Source: a virus
Reading direction: 5' to 3' (one strand)
IMG/VR virus record: IMGVR_UViG_3300000228_000006
Coordinates: 1-64,000 of that record
DNA length: 64,000 nucleotides
Translations under genes and position numbers: made by a program
Notes under the pieces: model-generated
Told to the model about the DNA's origin: nothing
What the model saw: the letters and a program-made list of their open reading frames with translations, nothing else
The model's database searches: none
Shown: positions 1-8,091 of the stretch, one piece after another
Position numbering within the stretch: position 1 is the stretch's first letter
How the letters are laid out: the number at the start of each line of letters is the position of its first letter

Positions 1-290
1 AGAATGAAATTCAAAGGTTAAGTCAGAATTATAGGATTCAAGGTACTAGTGCAGATATAACTAAAGTGGCAGGTATTAAAATTATGAAGGCCTTAATTGA
101 AAAAGATTTACTGTGGATTGTAAAAATAGTAAATGTAATTCATGATGAATTCATAGTAGAATGTCCAGATGATTTAATAGACATTGTTTCTGACATTGTA
201 ATAACTTCAATGAAAGATGCAGGTAAACTTTTCTGTAAAATTATCCCACTAGATGCCTCATTAGATGTAGGTAAACATTGGATTCATTAA
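1..290 (+). CDS. DNA polymerase family A, C-terminal end (5' truncated by window)
   Basis: Replicative DNA polymerase, of which only the last 95 residues are in the window; the frame is open from base 3 and ends at TAA 288-290. The visible part carries the motif C-like segment VIHDEFIVECP typical of family A polymerases, preceded by TSADITKVAGI, which fits the O-helix/finger end of the palm, and it ends in VGKHWIH. Downstream lie an SF2 helicase, a DnaB-like helicase and a primase, so this is the replication module. An internal ATG at 66 is not the start. PolA rather than PolB is one of the known alternatives in crAss-like phages. The upstream catalytic motifs are outside the window. Confidence 0.85.
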   Translation, partial: NEIQRLSQNYRIQGTSADITKVAGIKIMKALIEKDLLWIVKIVNVIHDEFIVECPDDLIDIVSDIVITSMKDAGKLFCKIIPLDASLDVGKHWIH

Positions 291-307
291 CCTATATATT
301 TTATCTT

Positions 308-343
308 TTTGGCTATAAAATTAAAATATTTTTTGTACCTTTG
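308..343 (+). promoter_or_regulatory. Bacteroidota-type promoter for the SF2 helicase operon
   Basis: A TACCTTTG box at 336-343 matches the Bacteroidota -7 consensus TAnnTTTG. A TTTG at 308-311 could be the -33 element, though the 24-base spacer is longer than the usual 19-21. It lies in the 133-base gap ahead of the gene starting at 424 and implies recognition by the host primary sigma factor. Confidence 0.55.
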
Positions 344-423
344 TAGTATCACAAAGTTACCTAAAAGGCATTTAATTTATAGTTAAAAATTTATTAATAA
401 AAATTATATAATATTAAAAAAAG

Positions 424-1671
424 ATGAGTAGTAGAGATGAAAGACAATTACTAGGAGTTGAAAAATGGATCAAAGCTGGTTGTAGAGCTACTCTTGAGTA
501 TGCAACTGGTACAGGTAAATCTAGGTGTGGAATTTTAGCTATAGAAAGATTCTTTAATAAAAATCCAGATAAACAAGTAGTAATTATAGTACCAACTGAA
601 AATTTAAAAGTTCAGTGGATTAAATTACTTGCTGAATATGGATTAATACTAAATGTAGAAGTAAAAGTTATTAATTCAGCAGTTATGAAACGATTCACAG
701 CTGATTTATTAATAATAGATGAAATACACTCTGTAATCACAGCTACATTTTTTAAATTATTTGAAATGTGTACGCCAACTATGATTTTAGGGTTAACTGC
801 AACATTTGAACGTTTAGATGGCAAACACATTCTTTTAGATAAATTATGTCCAATTTGTGACACAATAACAGTGAAAGAAGCTACAGAAGCTGGTTGGTTA
901 TCTCCTTATAAAGAATATAAAGTAATGATTGATGTAGATTTAACTGAGTATAATATAGTGAATCAGCAATTTATGGAACATTTTTCATTCTTTAATTATG
1001 ACTTTGATTTAGCTATGAAATGTGTAACAAATAATTCAGTTAGAATGCAATATGCAATGTATATTCAGCCAGATCCAAAATTTAGAAAACAAATAATTGA
1101 AGAAACAGCAGCTCATGCTTTTGCTTGGAATAGGGCTTTAAAGGCTCGAAAAGATTTTGTGAAAAATCATCCAAAAAAACTTGAAATAGCAGAATTAATT
1201 CTTGAACATCGAAAAAATTGCAAAGCAATTACCTTTAATTCTACTATTGCACAATGTGAAAAATTTAAAATTGGCAGTATTGTTCATAGTGGTAACACTA
1301 AAAAGAAGAATAGACTAACAATGGAAGAATTTAATGAAGTTAAGACTGGAGTAATCCATTCTAGCAAAAGTTTGACAGAAGGAATTGATATAAAAGGGTT
1401 AAATTTAGCTATAATACTTCATAACACTTCTAGTCCCAGAGAACGTATACAAAAAATTGGACGTGTAATCAGAAAAGAAGAAGGAAAACAAGCAGAAGTT
1501 TTCTCTTTAGTTTTAAAAGCCACCATGGAAGACAATTGGTTTAAAAAATCATCAATTGGATTATCACACATCGAATTAAATGAAAATGAGCTAATTACTA
1601 TTCTTACTGGACAACAGCTTGCTAAATGTGAAATAGTGCAAGAAAAACAACCATTTTTATTTACATTTTAA
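424..1671 (+). CDS. SF2 DNA/RNA helicase (DEAD/DEAH-like)
   Basis: ATP-dependent superfamily 2 helicase of 415 residues, probably acting in phage replication or recombination. Walker A is ATGTGKS at residues 27-33, Walker B is the DEIH box at 99-102, motif III is LTAT, and the second RecA-like domain shows motif V (SLTEGIDI) and motif VI (QKIGRVIR, 343-350), so both lobes are complete. The general layout is that of UvsW/RAD25-like phage helicases. It starts at the first ATG after a promoter, is followed by a small ORF, and heads a run of replication genes. The C-terminus ends in an aromatic FLFTF, similar to two neighbours. An antisense ORF inside it is a shadow. The helicase class is sure; the exact role is not. 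Confidence 0.9.
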   Translation: MSSRDERQLLGVEKWIKAGCRATLEYATGTGKSRCGILAIERFFNKNPDKQVVIIVPTENLKVQWIKLLAEYGLILNVEVKVINSAVMKRFTADLLIIDEIHSVITATFFKLFEMCTPTMILGLTATFERLDGKHILLDKLCPICDTITVKEATEAGWLSPYKEYKVMIDVDLTEYNIVNQQFMEHFSFFNYDFDLAMKCVTNNSVRMQYAMYIQPDPKFRKQIIEETAAHAFAWNRALKARKDFVKNHPKKLEIAELILEHRKNCKAITFNSTIAQCEKFKIGSIVHSGNTKKKNRLTMEEFNEVKTGVIHSSKSLTEGIDIKGLNLAIILHNTSSPRERIQKIGRVIRKEEGKQAEVFSLVLKATMEDNWFKKSSIGLSHIELNENELITILTGQQLAKCEIVQEKQPFLFTF

Positions 1672-1712
1672 TTATGTCTATATTAACTACTGATTGAAAA
1701 TTATATTAAATT

Positions 1713-1922
1713 ATGGAAGACAGTAACAATAGCCTTATAAAGATTATAGAGTATAATTGGAACGATGAAAAAAGAAATTTTGAAGAAACTTTTGAAATAT
1801 CTATTTCACCCCAAGATACGTTAGAAGAATGGATAGATATATGTGAATTAAATAGTAATGTATTTATGTGTGATCATATATTTTATCATTTAATGAAGAT
1901 AAAACACTTATTAAATTACTAA
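1713..1922 (+). CDS. small acidic protein of unknown function
   Basis: A 69-residue acidic protein, not recognised. It has an ATG start with a TAA stop immediately upstream in frame, so the start is fixed. The composition (EDSNNSLIKIIEYNWNDE at the N-terminus) is typical of the small phage proteins scattered through this region. It lies between the SF2 helicase and the 203-residue gene, both on the same strand, so it probably belongs to the same transcript. No motif or membrane segment is visible. Confidence 0.6.
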   Translation: MEDSNNSLIKIIEYNWNDEKRNFEETFEISISPQDTLEEWIDICELNSNVFMCDHIFYHLMKIKHLLNY

Positions 1923-1984
1923 TCACTATAATAGTAATACAACCGTAACAGGTACAAAAATGTGGTTAAGAAAACTTAACCAAT

Positions 1985-2596
1985 TTGAAACAAATTGATT
2001 TTTCGATAGACAGAGAACTTGACTTTATGATTAAATATCAATTATTTCCAGAAGAATTAATGATAATTAAACTAATTTTCTTAGCTCAGGATAATCATCC
2101 AGAATACTTAGGTAAATATTTTAGTCAAATGCCTCTCAAAGGTGCTCCAAGAGATACACTTCTTACCTTACAGGAAAAAGGAATTATTAATAAATCCTAT
2201 AAAGTACCTGAAAAAGGAGCAACATTTAATCCACGTGATGTGGACTTTAATAAGAATTTTTTAAAATCTTATATCCAACATTCCGGAGATATGGGAATGG
2301 AATTATTTATGAATTATCCAAGTTTTGTAAATATAAGCGGTCGTCAATGTTCTTTAAAAAATATTTCTAAATTATTTAATAGTATGGATGATTTTTGCTT
2401 TGCTTATGGTAAAGTAATTAAATTTAACCCAGAAATGCATTTAAAAATTATGCAGTTATTAGAATTTGGAAAAGAAAATAACTTAATCCATTATGGTATA
2501 AGTGAATTTGTTATTTCTTTAAAATGGCTTGAAATTGAAGAACTTCAAAATTCAGGTGGAACATTAAATGGTTACAATAATTCAGAATTACTATAA
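1985..2596 (+). CDS. conserved replication-module protein, function unknown
   Basis: A 203-residue, mainly helical protein with no motif I recognise. The first segments (ELDFMIKYQLFPEELMIIKL, then TLLTLQEKGIINKSY) read like a winged-helix DNA-binding fold, which is inference only. The proposed start is TTG at 1985, because an in-frame TAA lies 18 bases upstream and no ATG is available before 2030; a shorter start at that ATG is possible. The last base of its stop codon is the first base of the DnaB-like helicase start, so the two are translationally coupled. That would fit a helicase loader or accessory factor, but nothing in the sequence proves it. Confidence 0.7.
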   Translation: MKQIDFSIDRELDFMIKYQLFPEELMIIKLIFLAQDNHPEYLGKYFSQMPLKGAPRDTLLTLQEKGIINKSYKVPEKGATFNPRDVDFNKNFLKSYIQHSGDMGMELFMNYPSFVNISGRQCSLKNISKLFNSMDDFCFAYGKVIKFNPEMHLKIMQLLEFGKENNLIHYGISEFVISLKWLEIEELQNSGGTLNGYNNSELL

Positions 2597-3684
2597 TGGG
2601 AGTTTCTAAATTATTAGCAAATGTAAAAAAAGGTAAATTAGGTAAAAATCAAGGCATTAGTACTGGTATTCCTAAACTTGATTCTGTTATATATGGCATT
2701 CAACGTAAGCATCTTTACACAATAGGAGCTGATACGGGTGCTGGTAAAACATCTTTTGCTTTAGATGTATTTCTTTATAATTTAATTAAAAATGCTGGCG
2801 ATAAGCCAATTTCTATATTGTATTATAGTTTTGAAATGGCATCTGACGTATTATACGCTAAATTACTTTCTTTATATATATTTGATACATTTAATGTAGT
2901 ATTGACTTTTGAAGATATTTTATCTTTAACTCAGCCAATTTCTGATGAAAATGAAGCTTATGTCAATCAATCAATAACTTGGTTAAAATCTATAGAATCT
3001 AAAATTAAAATTTATGATAAATCATTAACTCCGGCTGGAATTTATGTGACTTGTAAAGATTGGATGAAACATTTTGGATATTTTGAAGCTATTGATGAAC
3101 ATACCGAAAACTATATTGATCATGTAGAAGATAGATATAAAGTTGTTATTCTTGATCACGTAGGTTTATTATCTGGCCCAGGCTCTAAAAAAGAGAAGAT
3201 TGATGCTGTTGCTGATATGATGATTTATTTTAGAAATAAATGTGATATCACAGGAGTATTTATTCAACAGCTAAATAGAAATGCTAAGGGCATGGACCGT
3301 AAAAATTCAGGCTATGAGCTTGTTCAACTAAATGACTTTAAAGATTCTTCTGGAACAACTGATGCTTCTGAAGTAGTAATAGCTCTATTTTATCCTTATA
3401 GAGAAAAGATTGCTAAATGTGAAGGTTACCCAATACAAAATGTTTTAAAAAAACAATTTAGATTATGTCAAATACTTAAAGGTAGGTGGGGTAATTCAGA
3501 TGTTAATATTGGAGTTACTTTTCATGGAGAGCTGGGCTTATTTAGAGAGTTGCCTAAACCAGAGGAAATTAATGATTACGAACAATATTTAGATTTATAT
3601 TACAAAAAAAATTCAATAGATAATTTAATTACAAATGAAGATATGCAACAAGAAGATGAGATAGTACATCATTTTGTACTTTAA
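2596..3684 (+). CDS. dnaB: DnaB-like replicative helicase
   Basis: RecA-fold replicative helicase domain of 362 residues that would unwind the fork. Walker A is GADTGAGKT (residues 44-52), followed by SFEMASDVLYAKLLS (motif H1a region), Walker B VVILDHVGLLSG, and a FIQQLNR segment like the H3/H4 end of DnaB. It is shorter than bacterial DnaB (about 450 residues) because the N-terminal primase-binding domain is missing, as in many phage DnaB-type helicases. Coupled to the upstream 203-aa gene by a one-base overlap and followed after 19 bases by a P-loop ATPase. The C-terminus HHFVL is hydrophobic. Strong family call. Confidence 0.88.
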   Translation: MGVSKLLANVKKGKLGKNQGISTGIPKLDSVIYGIQRKHLYTIGADTGAGKTSFALDVFLYNLIKNAGDKPISILYYSFEMASDVLYAKLLSLYIFDTFNVVLTFEDILSLTQPISDENEAYVNQSITWLKSIESKIKIYDKSLTPAGIYVTCKDWMKHFGYFEAIDEHTENYIDHVEDRYKVVILDHVGLLSGPGSKKEKIDAVADMMIYFRNKCDITGVFIQQLNRNAKGMDRKNSGYELVQLNDFKDSSGTTDASEVVIALFYPYREKIAKCEGYPIQNVLKKQFRLCQILKGRWGNSDVNIGVTFHGELGLFRELPKPEEINDYEQYLDLYYKKNSIDNLITNEDMQQEDEIVHHFVL

Positions 3685-3703
3685 TTTATAAAATAAAACT
3701 ACA

Positions 3704-4390
3704 GTGGCAGAATTAGGCGCAATAGTTGGTGAATCAGGGTCTGGTAAATCAACAAGTTTAAGAAATTTAGACCCAACAAAAACATTTATTATTAATGTAG
3801 CAAGTAAGCCATTACCAATTCCAGGTTATAAAAAGAGTTATAAACCTTTAGTTCAAATAGATGGTAAATGGTCTGGTAATTTATATAATACATCTAATGT
3901 AGATAAAATTGCTCAAGTATTACAAATAATAGATAAGACTATGCCTCATATTGAGCAAGTTATAATGGATGACAGTCAGTATCTAATGAGCTTTGAAGCT
4001 ATGGAGAGAGCACAAGAAAAGGGATTTGAGAAATTTACTCAAATTGCCCAACATTTCTATTCTGTGTTAAAAAGTGGTATGAATATGAGAGATAATCTTA
4101 AAGTATTTATACTAACTCATTCTGAAAATATTGGTGATCTTATTAATCCTTCTCATAAGATCAAAACAATGGGTAAAATGATCGACAATATGATTACAGT
4201 TGAAGGATTATTCACTTATGTTTTATTTACTATTAAAATAAAAGACGACGATAATAAAATTCAATATAAATTTATGACTCAAACAGATGGCACAACTACT
4301 GCTAAAACTCCTATGGGGTGTTTTTCAGAATTATATATTGATAATGATTTACAAGATGTATTTAATAAAATTGATGAATATAACGCATAA
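3704..4390 (+). CDS. P-loop ATPase (RecA-like, AAA_24/Sak4 type)
   Basis: A 228-residue single-domain ATPase. Walker A is GESGSGKST at residues 9-17, Walker B-like VIMDDSQYLMS follows, and a later VFILTHSE segment resembles sensor 1. The layout resembles the phage AAA_24/Sak4 group, which contains ATP-dependent single-strand annealing proteins; that assignment is tentative. The start is GTG at 3704: there is no ATG upstream in frame and Walker A lies only nine residues in. It overlaps the next gene by one base and sits between the DnaB-like helicase and the SSB candidate, which suits a recombination or replication role. Confidence 0.75.
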   Translation: MAELGAIVGESGSGKSTSLRNLDPTKTFIINVASKPLPIPGYKKSYKPLVQIDGKWSGNLYNTSNVDKIAQVLQIIDKTMPHIEQVIMDDSQYLMSFEAMERAQEKGFEKFTQIAQHFYSVLKSGMNMRDNLKVFILTHSENIGDLINPSHKIKTMGKMIDNMITVEGLFTYVLFTIKIKDDDNKIQYKFMTQTDGTTTAKTPMGCFSELYIDNDLQDVFNKIDEYNA

Positions 4391-4938
4391 TGGTAAAAGT
4401 ACAAGTAACATTTAATTTTGATCCAACAACAGAAACAGTAACAGATGTGTTATGTTCAGTTGGAGAGACTGTTAGTAAAACGGTAACAACAAAAAAAGCT
4501 ACTATTAAAAAAGTAGGCAAAGAGTTAGAGGGGTTAATAATAGTTAGGGAAGAGGGTAAATTAGTACTTTCTCCAGAACTTATCGAATTATTAGAACCTG
4601 TAGAGGATGAAATAAGAGTATCAGTACGATACGAACAAGTAAATTCTGTAATCTCTCCATTCTTTGGAACTGATGCAGCATTTAAAGGTAAAAATGGTAA
4701 TAAAGTTACTAAAGGTGGAACAGTTGCTTATAGAGGAAAAGCTAATGAAGTTTTAGCAGAATTTGGAGAACATTTTACTTTAACAGAGTATAAACCAGGT
4801 ATTTACCAAATGATTGGGGATATAGAATATGTCCCAAAAGATGTTCCAGTTAAAAAAGCAGTTGAAAAAGTTAAAGCTATTGAAGTAGCTGGTAATGAAG
4901 AGACTGTGTTAACAGAGATGACAAATTTTACATTTTAA
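4390..4938 (+). CDS. replication-module protein of unknown function
   Basis: A 182-residue protein, not recognised. The N-terminal half is rich in Val and Thr and looks beta-stranded; the middle contains SPFFGTDAAFKGKNG and a Gly-rich GGTVAYRGK segment; the tail is charged and ends in TNFTF. It overlaps the upstream P-loop ATPase by one base and lies 27 bases ahead of the SSB candidate, so it is most likely part of the DNA-transaction operon. The FTF tail resembles the helicase at 424-1671. Confidence 0.65.
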   Translation: MVKVQVTFNFDPTTETVTDVLCSVGETVSKTVTTKKATIKKVGKELEGLIIVREEGKLVLSPELIELLEPVEDEIRVSVRYEQVNSVISPFFGTDAAFKGKNGNKVTKGGTVAYRGKANEVLAEFGEHFTLTEYKPGIYQMIGDIEYVPKDVPVKKAVEKVKAIEVAGNEETVLTEMTNFTF

Positions 4939-4965
4939 TAAAAAATAAATAAATAAGAATATAAT

Positions 4966-5655
4966 ATGAATTTTAATTTTGATAATACAGCGGGAGCTGC
5001 TCAATCCACAAATCTTCCAATTTTAGACGGTAATAAAATCCATGAAGTAACTTTCAAAGGAATTGAAGAAAGAGACATTCAAGGAGTTAAGGATGCATCT
5101 GCAGTTTATAAAGTTTTAGACATTAAATTTGCAAATGCTAAAGGTTATTATACTGAAACAGTTTGGGAGCCAAAAGCAGCAGATTTTGAACGTCGTAAAG
5201 GTACTAATGCTAAAACTGGAGCAGACACAACCTCTCCATCTAATGTAGAAAATATGATGCTTTTATTTAAACATGTTATTGATGCAGTTAATCCTGAATT
5301 AGGAAAACAAATTGATGCTAAAGAAAAGAAAATTTCTGCACCAGATTGGGTTCAATTACGTAAATTAATGGTAGCTGCTACTGAAAAATTTAATGGAACT
5401 TCCATTAAAATTAAGTTAATTAGAAATAATAAAGGAGAAGCTCGTTTCCCATATTTCTCAATGTTAACTAAAGAAGCTCCATATACAGCTATTGTAGCAG
5501 GAAACTTTATTGGAGAAAGTGTTTACTTTAGTGCTTATGAAAAACAGCAAATTGATAAGGCAGCAGCTGCAACTCCAACAAATGTAGCTACTGTAGTTAA
5601 TTTGGAAACTACTGATTCAAATATGTTAAATACTTCTTTGGACTTTCAGTTGTAA
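4966..5655 (+). CDS. candidate single-stranded DNA-binding protein
   Basis: A 229-residue protein that I assign as the phage SSB. Support is partial: position between recombination/helicase genes and the primase, a beta-rich core (HEVTFKGIEERDIQGV, VYKVLDIKFANAKGYYTETVW) that would suit an OB fold, an Ala/Thr-rich low-complexity linker near residues 195-205, and a tail ending SLDFQL, reminiscent of the acidic-hydrophobic tails SSBs use to recruit partners. The more regular use of CGT and GCT codons suggests good expression. Proteins with this kind of core are annotated as SSB in crAss-like phages as far as I recall. No catalytic motif is present. Confidence 0.6.
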   Translation: MNFNFDNTAGAAQSTNLPILDGNKIHEVTFKGIEERDIQGVKDASAVYKVLDIKFANAKGYYTETVWEPKAADFERRKGTNAKTGADTTSPSNVENMMLLFKHVIDAVNPELGKQIDAKEKKISAPDWVQLRKLMVAATEKFNGTSIKIKLIRNNKGEARFPYFSMLTKEAPYTAIVAGNFIGESVYFSAYEKQQIDKAAAATPTNVATVVNLETTDSNMLNTSLDFQL

Positions 5656-5672
5656 AGTTAAATTTGTGATTA

Positions 5673-6713
5673 ATGTTTAATATACCAAAAAATGAGCAAC
5701 AAATCACAAAAGAACTTTTATTAAAACATAATTCAGAAGAAACTTATATGCAAACTTATCTTGGAATCCCTGTCAAAAAGGGATTGCAAGTAAGTCCATT
5801 AAGAACTGATAAAAAACCAACTGCATCTTTTTTTAGAAATCAAAGTAACGATTTAATATTTCACGATTTTGATGGTTCTTTTTATGGTAATTTTATAAGT
5901 GTTGTAATGCATTTATATAATTGTAGTTATTATATTGCTTTAAAAATTATAGCGAATGATTTTGGCTTAGTAGAATTTAAAGGGTATGAAAAACATGTAA
6001 CAGAAATTAAAGTATCTGATACAGTAATAACAGAAAAACAATCTACCAGTAATATCCAAGTCCAAATTAAAGAATTTTCTTCTAAAGAATTAGAATGGTG
6101 GAATTCATTTGGAATTAGTAAAAAGACTTTAAAAAAATTTCATGTGTTTTCATGTGAAAATTCATTTTTAAATGGATTTTATTATCAATCTTCTTCTCCT
6201 TCTTCTCCCATGTATGGATATTATGGAGGTAAAAAGAATGAAATGGAATTATGGAGACTTTATATGCCTAGTAAAAGGACTTATAGATTTTTAAGTAATT
6301 GGAGTTCTAACTTCTTACAAGGAGCTAAACAATTGCCAGTCAAAGGAGATAATTTAATTATTACTAAATCATTAAAAGATGTAATGGCTCTATATGAATT
6401 AAATATACCAGCTATAGCTCCATGTTCTGAAAATATTATAATATCTCCCTCTCAATTCGATCGGCTACATAAAAAATTTGATAATATCATAATTCTATAT
6501 GACAATGACTTGGCAGGTGTTAGAGGAGCACATAAGTATAAGAAGACATTTTCTGGTATTAAATGTGTATTTTTAAAAAGAAAATATGCAAAAGATATTA
6601 GTGATGTCCACAAAAAGAAAGGATTAAATCATTTTTTAGAGTGTGAAACAGAGCTGAATGAGATTTTTAATAATATAAAATTAACACAAACTAAACACTT
6701 TTACGTGTTTTAA
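5673..6713 (+). CDS. DNA primase with Toprim domain
   Basis: A 346-residue primase that would make RNA primers at the fork. The first 110 residues resemble the zinc-finger/catalytic N-terminal layout of phage primases (SPLRTDKKPTASFF, LIFHDFDGSF, NFISVVMHLYNC), though no CxxC pair is visible. The Toprim core follows: NLIITKSLKDVMALYE, then IIILYDNDLAG with the DxD metal-binding pair. The usual Toprim glutamate (EGxxD) is replaced here by Lys (TKSLKD). The chain ends in HFYVF. Seventeen bases separate it from the SSB candidate. The family is clear; full catalytic competence is less so because of the missing Glu. Confidence 0.82.
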   Translation: MFNIPKNEQQITKELLLKHNSEETYMQTYLGIPVKKGLQVSPLRTDKKPTASFFRNQSNDLIFHDFDGSFYGNFISVVMHLYNCSYYIALKIIANDFGLVEFKGYEKHVTEIKVSDTVITEKQSTSNIQVQIKEFSSKELEWWNSFGISKKTLKKFHVFSCENSFLNGFYYQSSSPSSPMYGYYGGKKNEMELWRLYMPSKRTYRFLSNWSSNFLQGAKQLPVKGDNLIITKSLKDVMALYELNIPAIAPCSENIIISPSQFDRLHKKFDNIIILYDNDLAGVRGAHKYKKTFSGIKCVFLKRKYAKDISDVHKKKGLNHFLECETELNEIFNNIKLTQTKHFYVF

Positions 6714-6724
6714 ATTAAAGAATT

Positions 6725-7258
6725 ATGGTATTTTCGAAAAGAAAAAAGAAAGTAGCTGAACCACAGCTGCCATTTTGAGCAAGTTCTCCAGCACAACTGG
6801 AAAAATATGTACCTCAAAAAACAAATGGTAAAAAGAAAGTTAGGGCTATTAAATCTGAGGTAGATGGTATTAAATTTGATTCACAACTAGAAGTGTATTG
6901 TTATAATGCTTTAAATAATGCAGGATTGCCTTTTGAATATGCACAGAAAACCTTTACAATTGTAGACGGGTTTAAATGCATTGGGGATAGTTATGAAGCT
7001 GATAAGCGTAAAGGGAAGGGTTTATATTTAAAATCTAAATCTTTACAATCAATTAAGTATACGCCAGATTTTATTATTAAAGGGAAATTTAATTATATAA
7101 TAGAAACCAAAGGAATTGCTAATGAAACATTTGGAATGCGATGGAAACTATTTAAAAAATATTTATTTGATAATAATTTGTACTATGATTTATTTGTTCC
7201 ACATAATCATGCACAAATAAATGAATGTATAGAAACTATATTAAAAAAAGAAGCCTAA
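6725..7258 (+). CDS. DUF1064-type PD-(D/E)XK nuclease with one recoded TGA
   Basis: A 177-residue nuclease that needs TGA at 6776-6778 read as Trp (LPF-W-ASSPAQL); in the standard code it would break after 17 residues. The body shows VDGIKFDSQLEVYCYNAL, a long central stretch, YTPDFIIKG and YIIETKG, which is the DxxE ... D-x(n)-ExK pattern of DUF1064/PD-(D/E)XK phage nucleases. The protein probably processes DNA ends or branches. It starts 11 bases after the primase stop and is followed by a strong terminator, closing this operon. It is one of only two early proteins I found with a recoded TGA. Confidence 0.82.
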
Positions 7259-7315
7259 TGAAAAACAATTGTGCAATTCATAAAAGAGGAAAAGAAAATT
7301 TTAATTAAAGAGTGA

Positions 7316-7348
7316 AAAGGATATTACATTTTGTAATATCCTTTTTTA
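7316..7348 (+). terminator. intrinsic terminator
   Basis: A perfect 13-bp stem (7316-7328 with 7332-7344) with a three-base loop, followed by a T run to 7347. It lies after the DUF1064 nuclease and before the 74-residue gene, so it ends the first replication operon. Confidence 0.85.
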
Positions 7349-7355
7349 ATGTAAT

Positions 7356-7580
7356 ATGAAAAAAGGAAAAATATATAAAGAAATAAATAGTACACATAAT
7401 TTAGTTGTAATGTGTATACGCCCTTATGTGGACACTTTTGAAGGTGTTATTATAGGAAGTAAACAACTTGACTTAATTGGTGTTTACTCTTCTTTATTTA
7501 ATGTAAAAAAATTTACAGAGTATATAGGGCCATTTAACATTAATAATGTTTTAATTGACTGTATAACTAATAATAATTAA
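7356..7580 (+). CDS. small protein of unknown function
   Basis: A 74-residue ORF, MKKGKIYKEINSTHNLVV at the start, with alternating hydrophobic segments suggesting a small beta-rich fold. Not recognised. It begins directly after a terminator and is 13 bases ahead of the nucleotidase gene. No promoter box of the TAnnTTTG type is obvious, so expression may depend on terminator read-through. Confidence 0.6.
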   Translation: MKKGKIYKEINSTHNLVVMCIRPYVDTFEGVIIGSKQLDLIGVYSSLFNVKKFTEYIGPFNINNVLIDCITNNN

Positions 7581-7593
7581 TAATAAAAAATTA

Positions 7594-8091
7594 ATGAATA
7601 ACTTACGAATTGGACTAGATATAGATGATGTATTGGCAGGATTTTTTGATACGTATAAAAGAACATTTACAAAGCCAAAAGATATGGAAGATGTAAATAT
7701 TACTAGAAATGTTGATAAATTAAAGAATAATAAACATTTTTGGACTACACTGCCAAAAATAAATAATATTGATTTTGTTCCAGCACTATATTGTACTAAA
7801 CGAGTAAATAAAAAATGTTGGACAAAAGATTGGTTAGCAGCCAATCATTTTCCAGAAAGACCAGTGTACCAAATGTACTTTCAAAGAGGTAATAAAGCTA
7901 CAATGATTAAAGGTAGGGTAGATGTATTTATTGATGATTCTATAAGTAATTTTGTAAAAATGAATGCGAGTGGTGTACCATGTTTATTAATGGATGCTCC
8001 ACACAATCAGGGTTTTGAAACTCCATATCGTATTTATTCACTAACTTTAAAAGAAATTAAAGAAAAATACAATGGATTTAAGCAAATATAA
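7594..8091 (+). CDS. 5'(3')-deoxyribonucleotidase-like HAD phosphatase
   Basis: A 165-residue HAD-superfamily protein of the NT5C/deoxyribonucleotidase type, which dephosphorylates (deoxy)nucleoside monophosphates. Motif I is GLDIDDVLAGF with the nucleophile Asp9 and acid/base Asp11; a TKR segment near residue 70 could be motif II; DVFIDDS (110-116) is motif IV. The length matches the small phage members. It overlaps the following nuclease gene by 20 bases. With the ribonucleotide reductase and dUTPase further on, it is part of nucleotide-pool control. Confidence 0.8.
   Translation: MNNLRIGLDIDDVLAGFFDTYKRTFTKPKDMEDVNITRNVDKLKNNKHFWTTLPKINNIDFVPALYCTKRVNKKCWTKDWLAANHFPERPVYQMYFQRGNKATMIKGRVDVFIDDSISNFVKMNASGVPCLLMDAPHNQGFETPYRIYSLTLKEIKEKYNGFKQI

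Noticed and set aside
1674-1709. An 11-codon ORF with one TGA between the SF2 helicase and the 69-aa gene.
   Set aside because: Too short to distinguish from chance.
7258-7308. A 16-codon ORF overlapping the DUF1064 nuclease stop (TAATG).
   Set aside because: Too short and without any pattern to support as a gene; the overlap may be chance.
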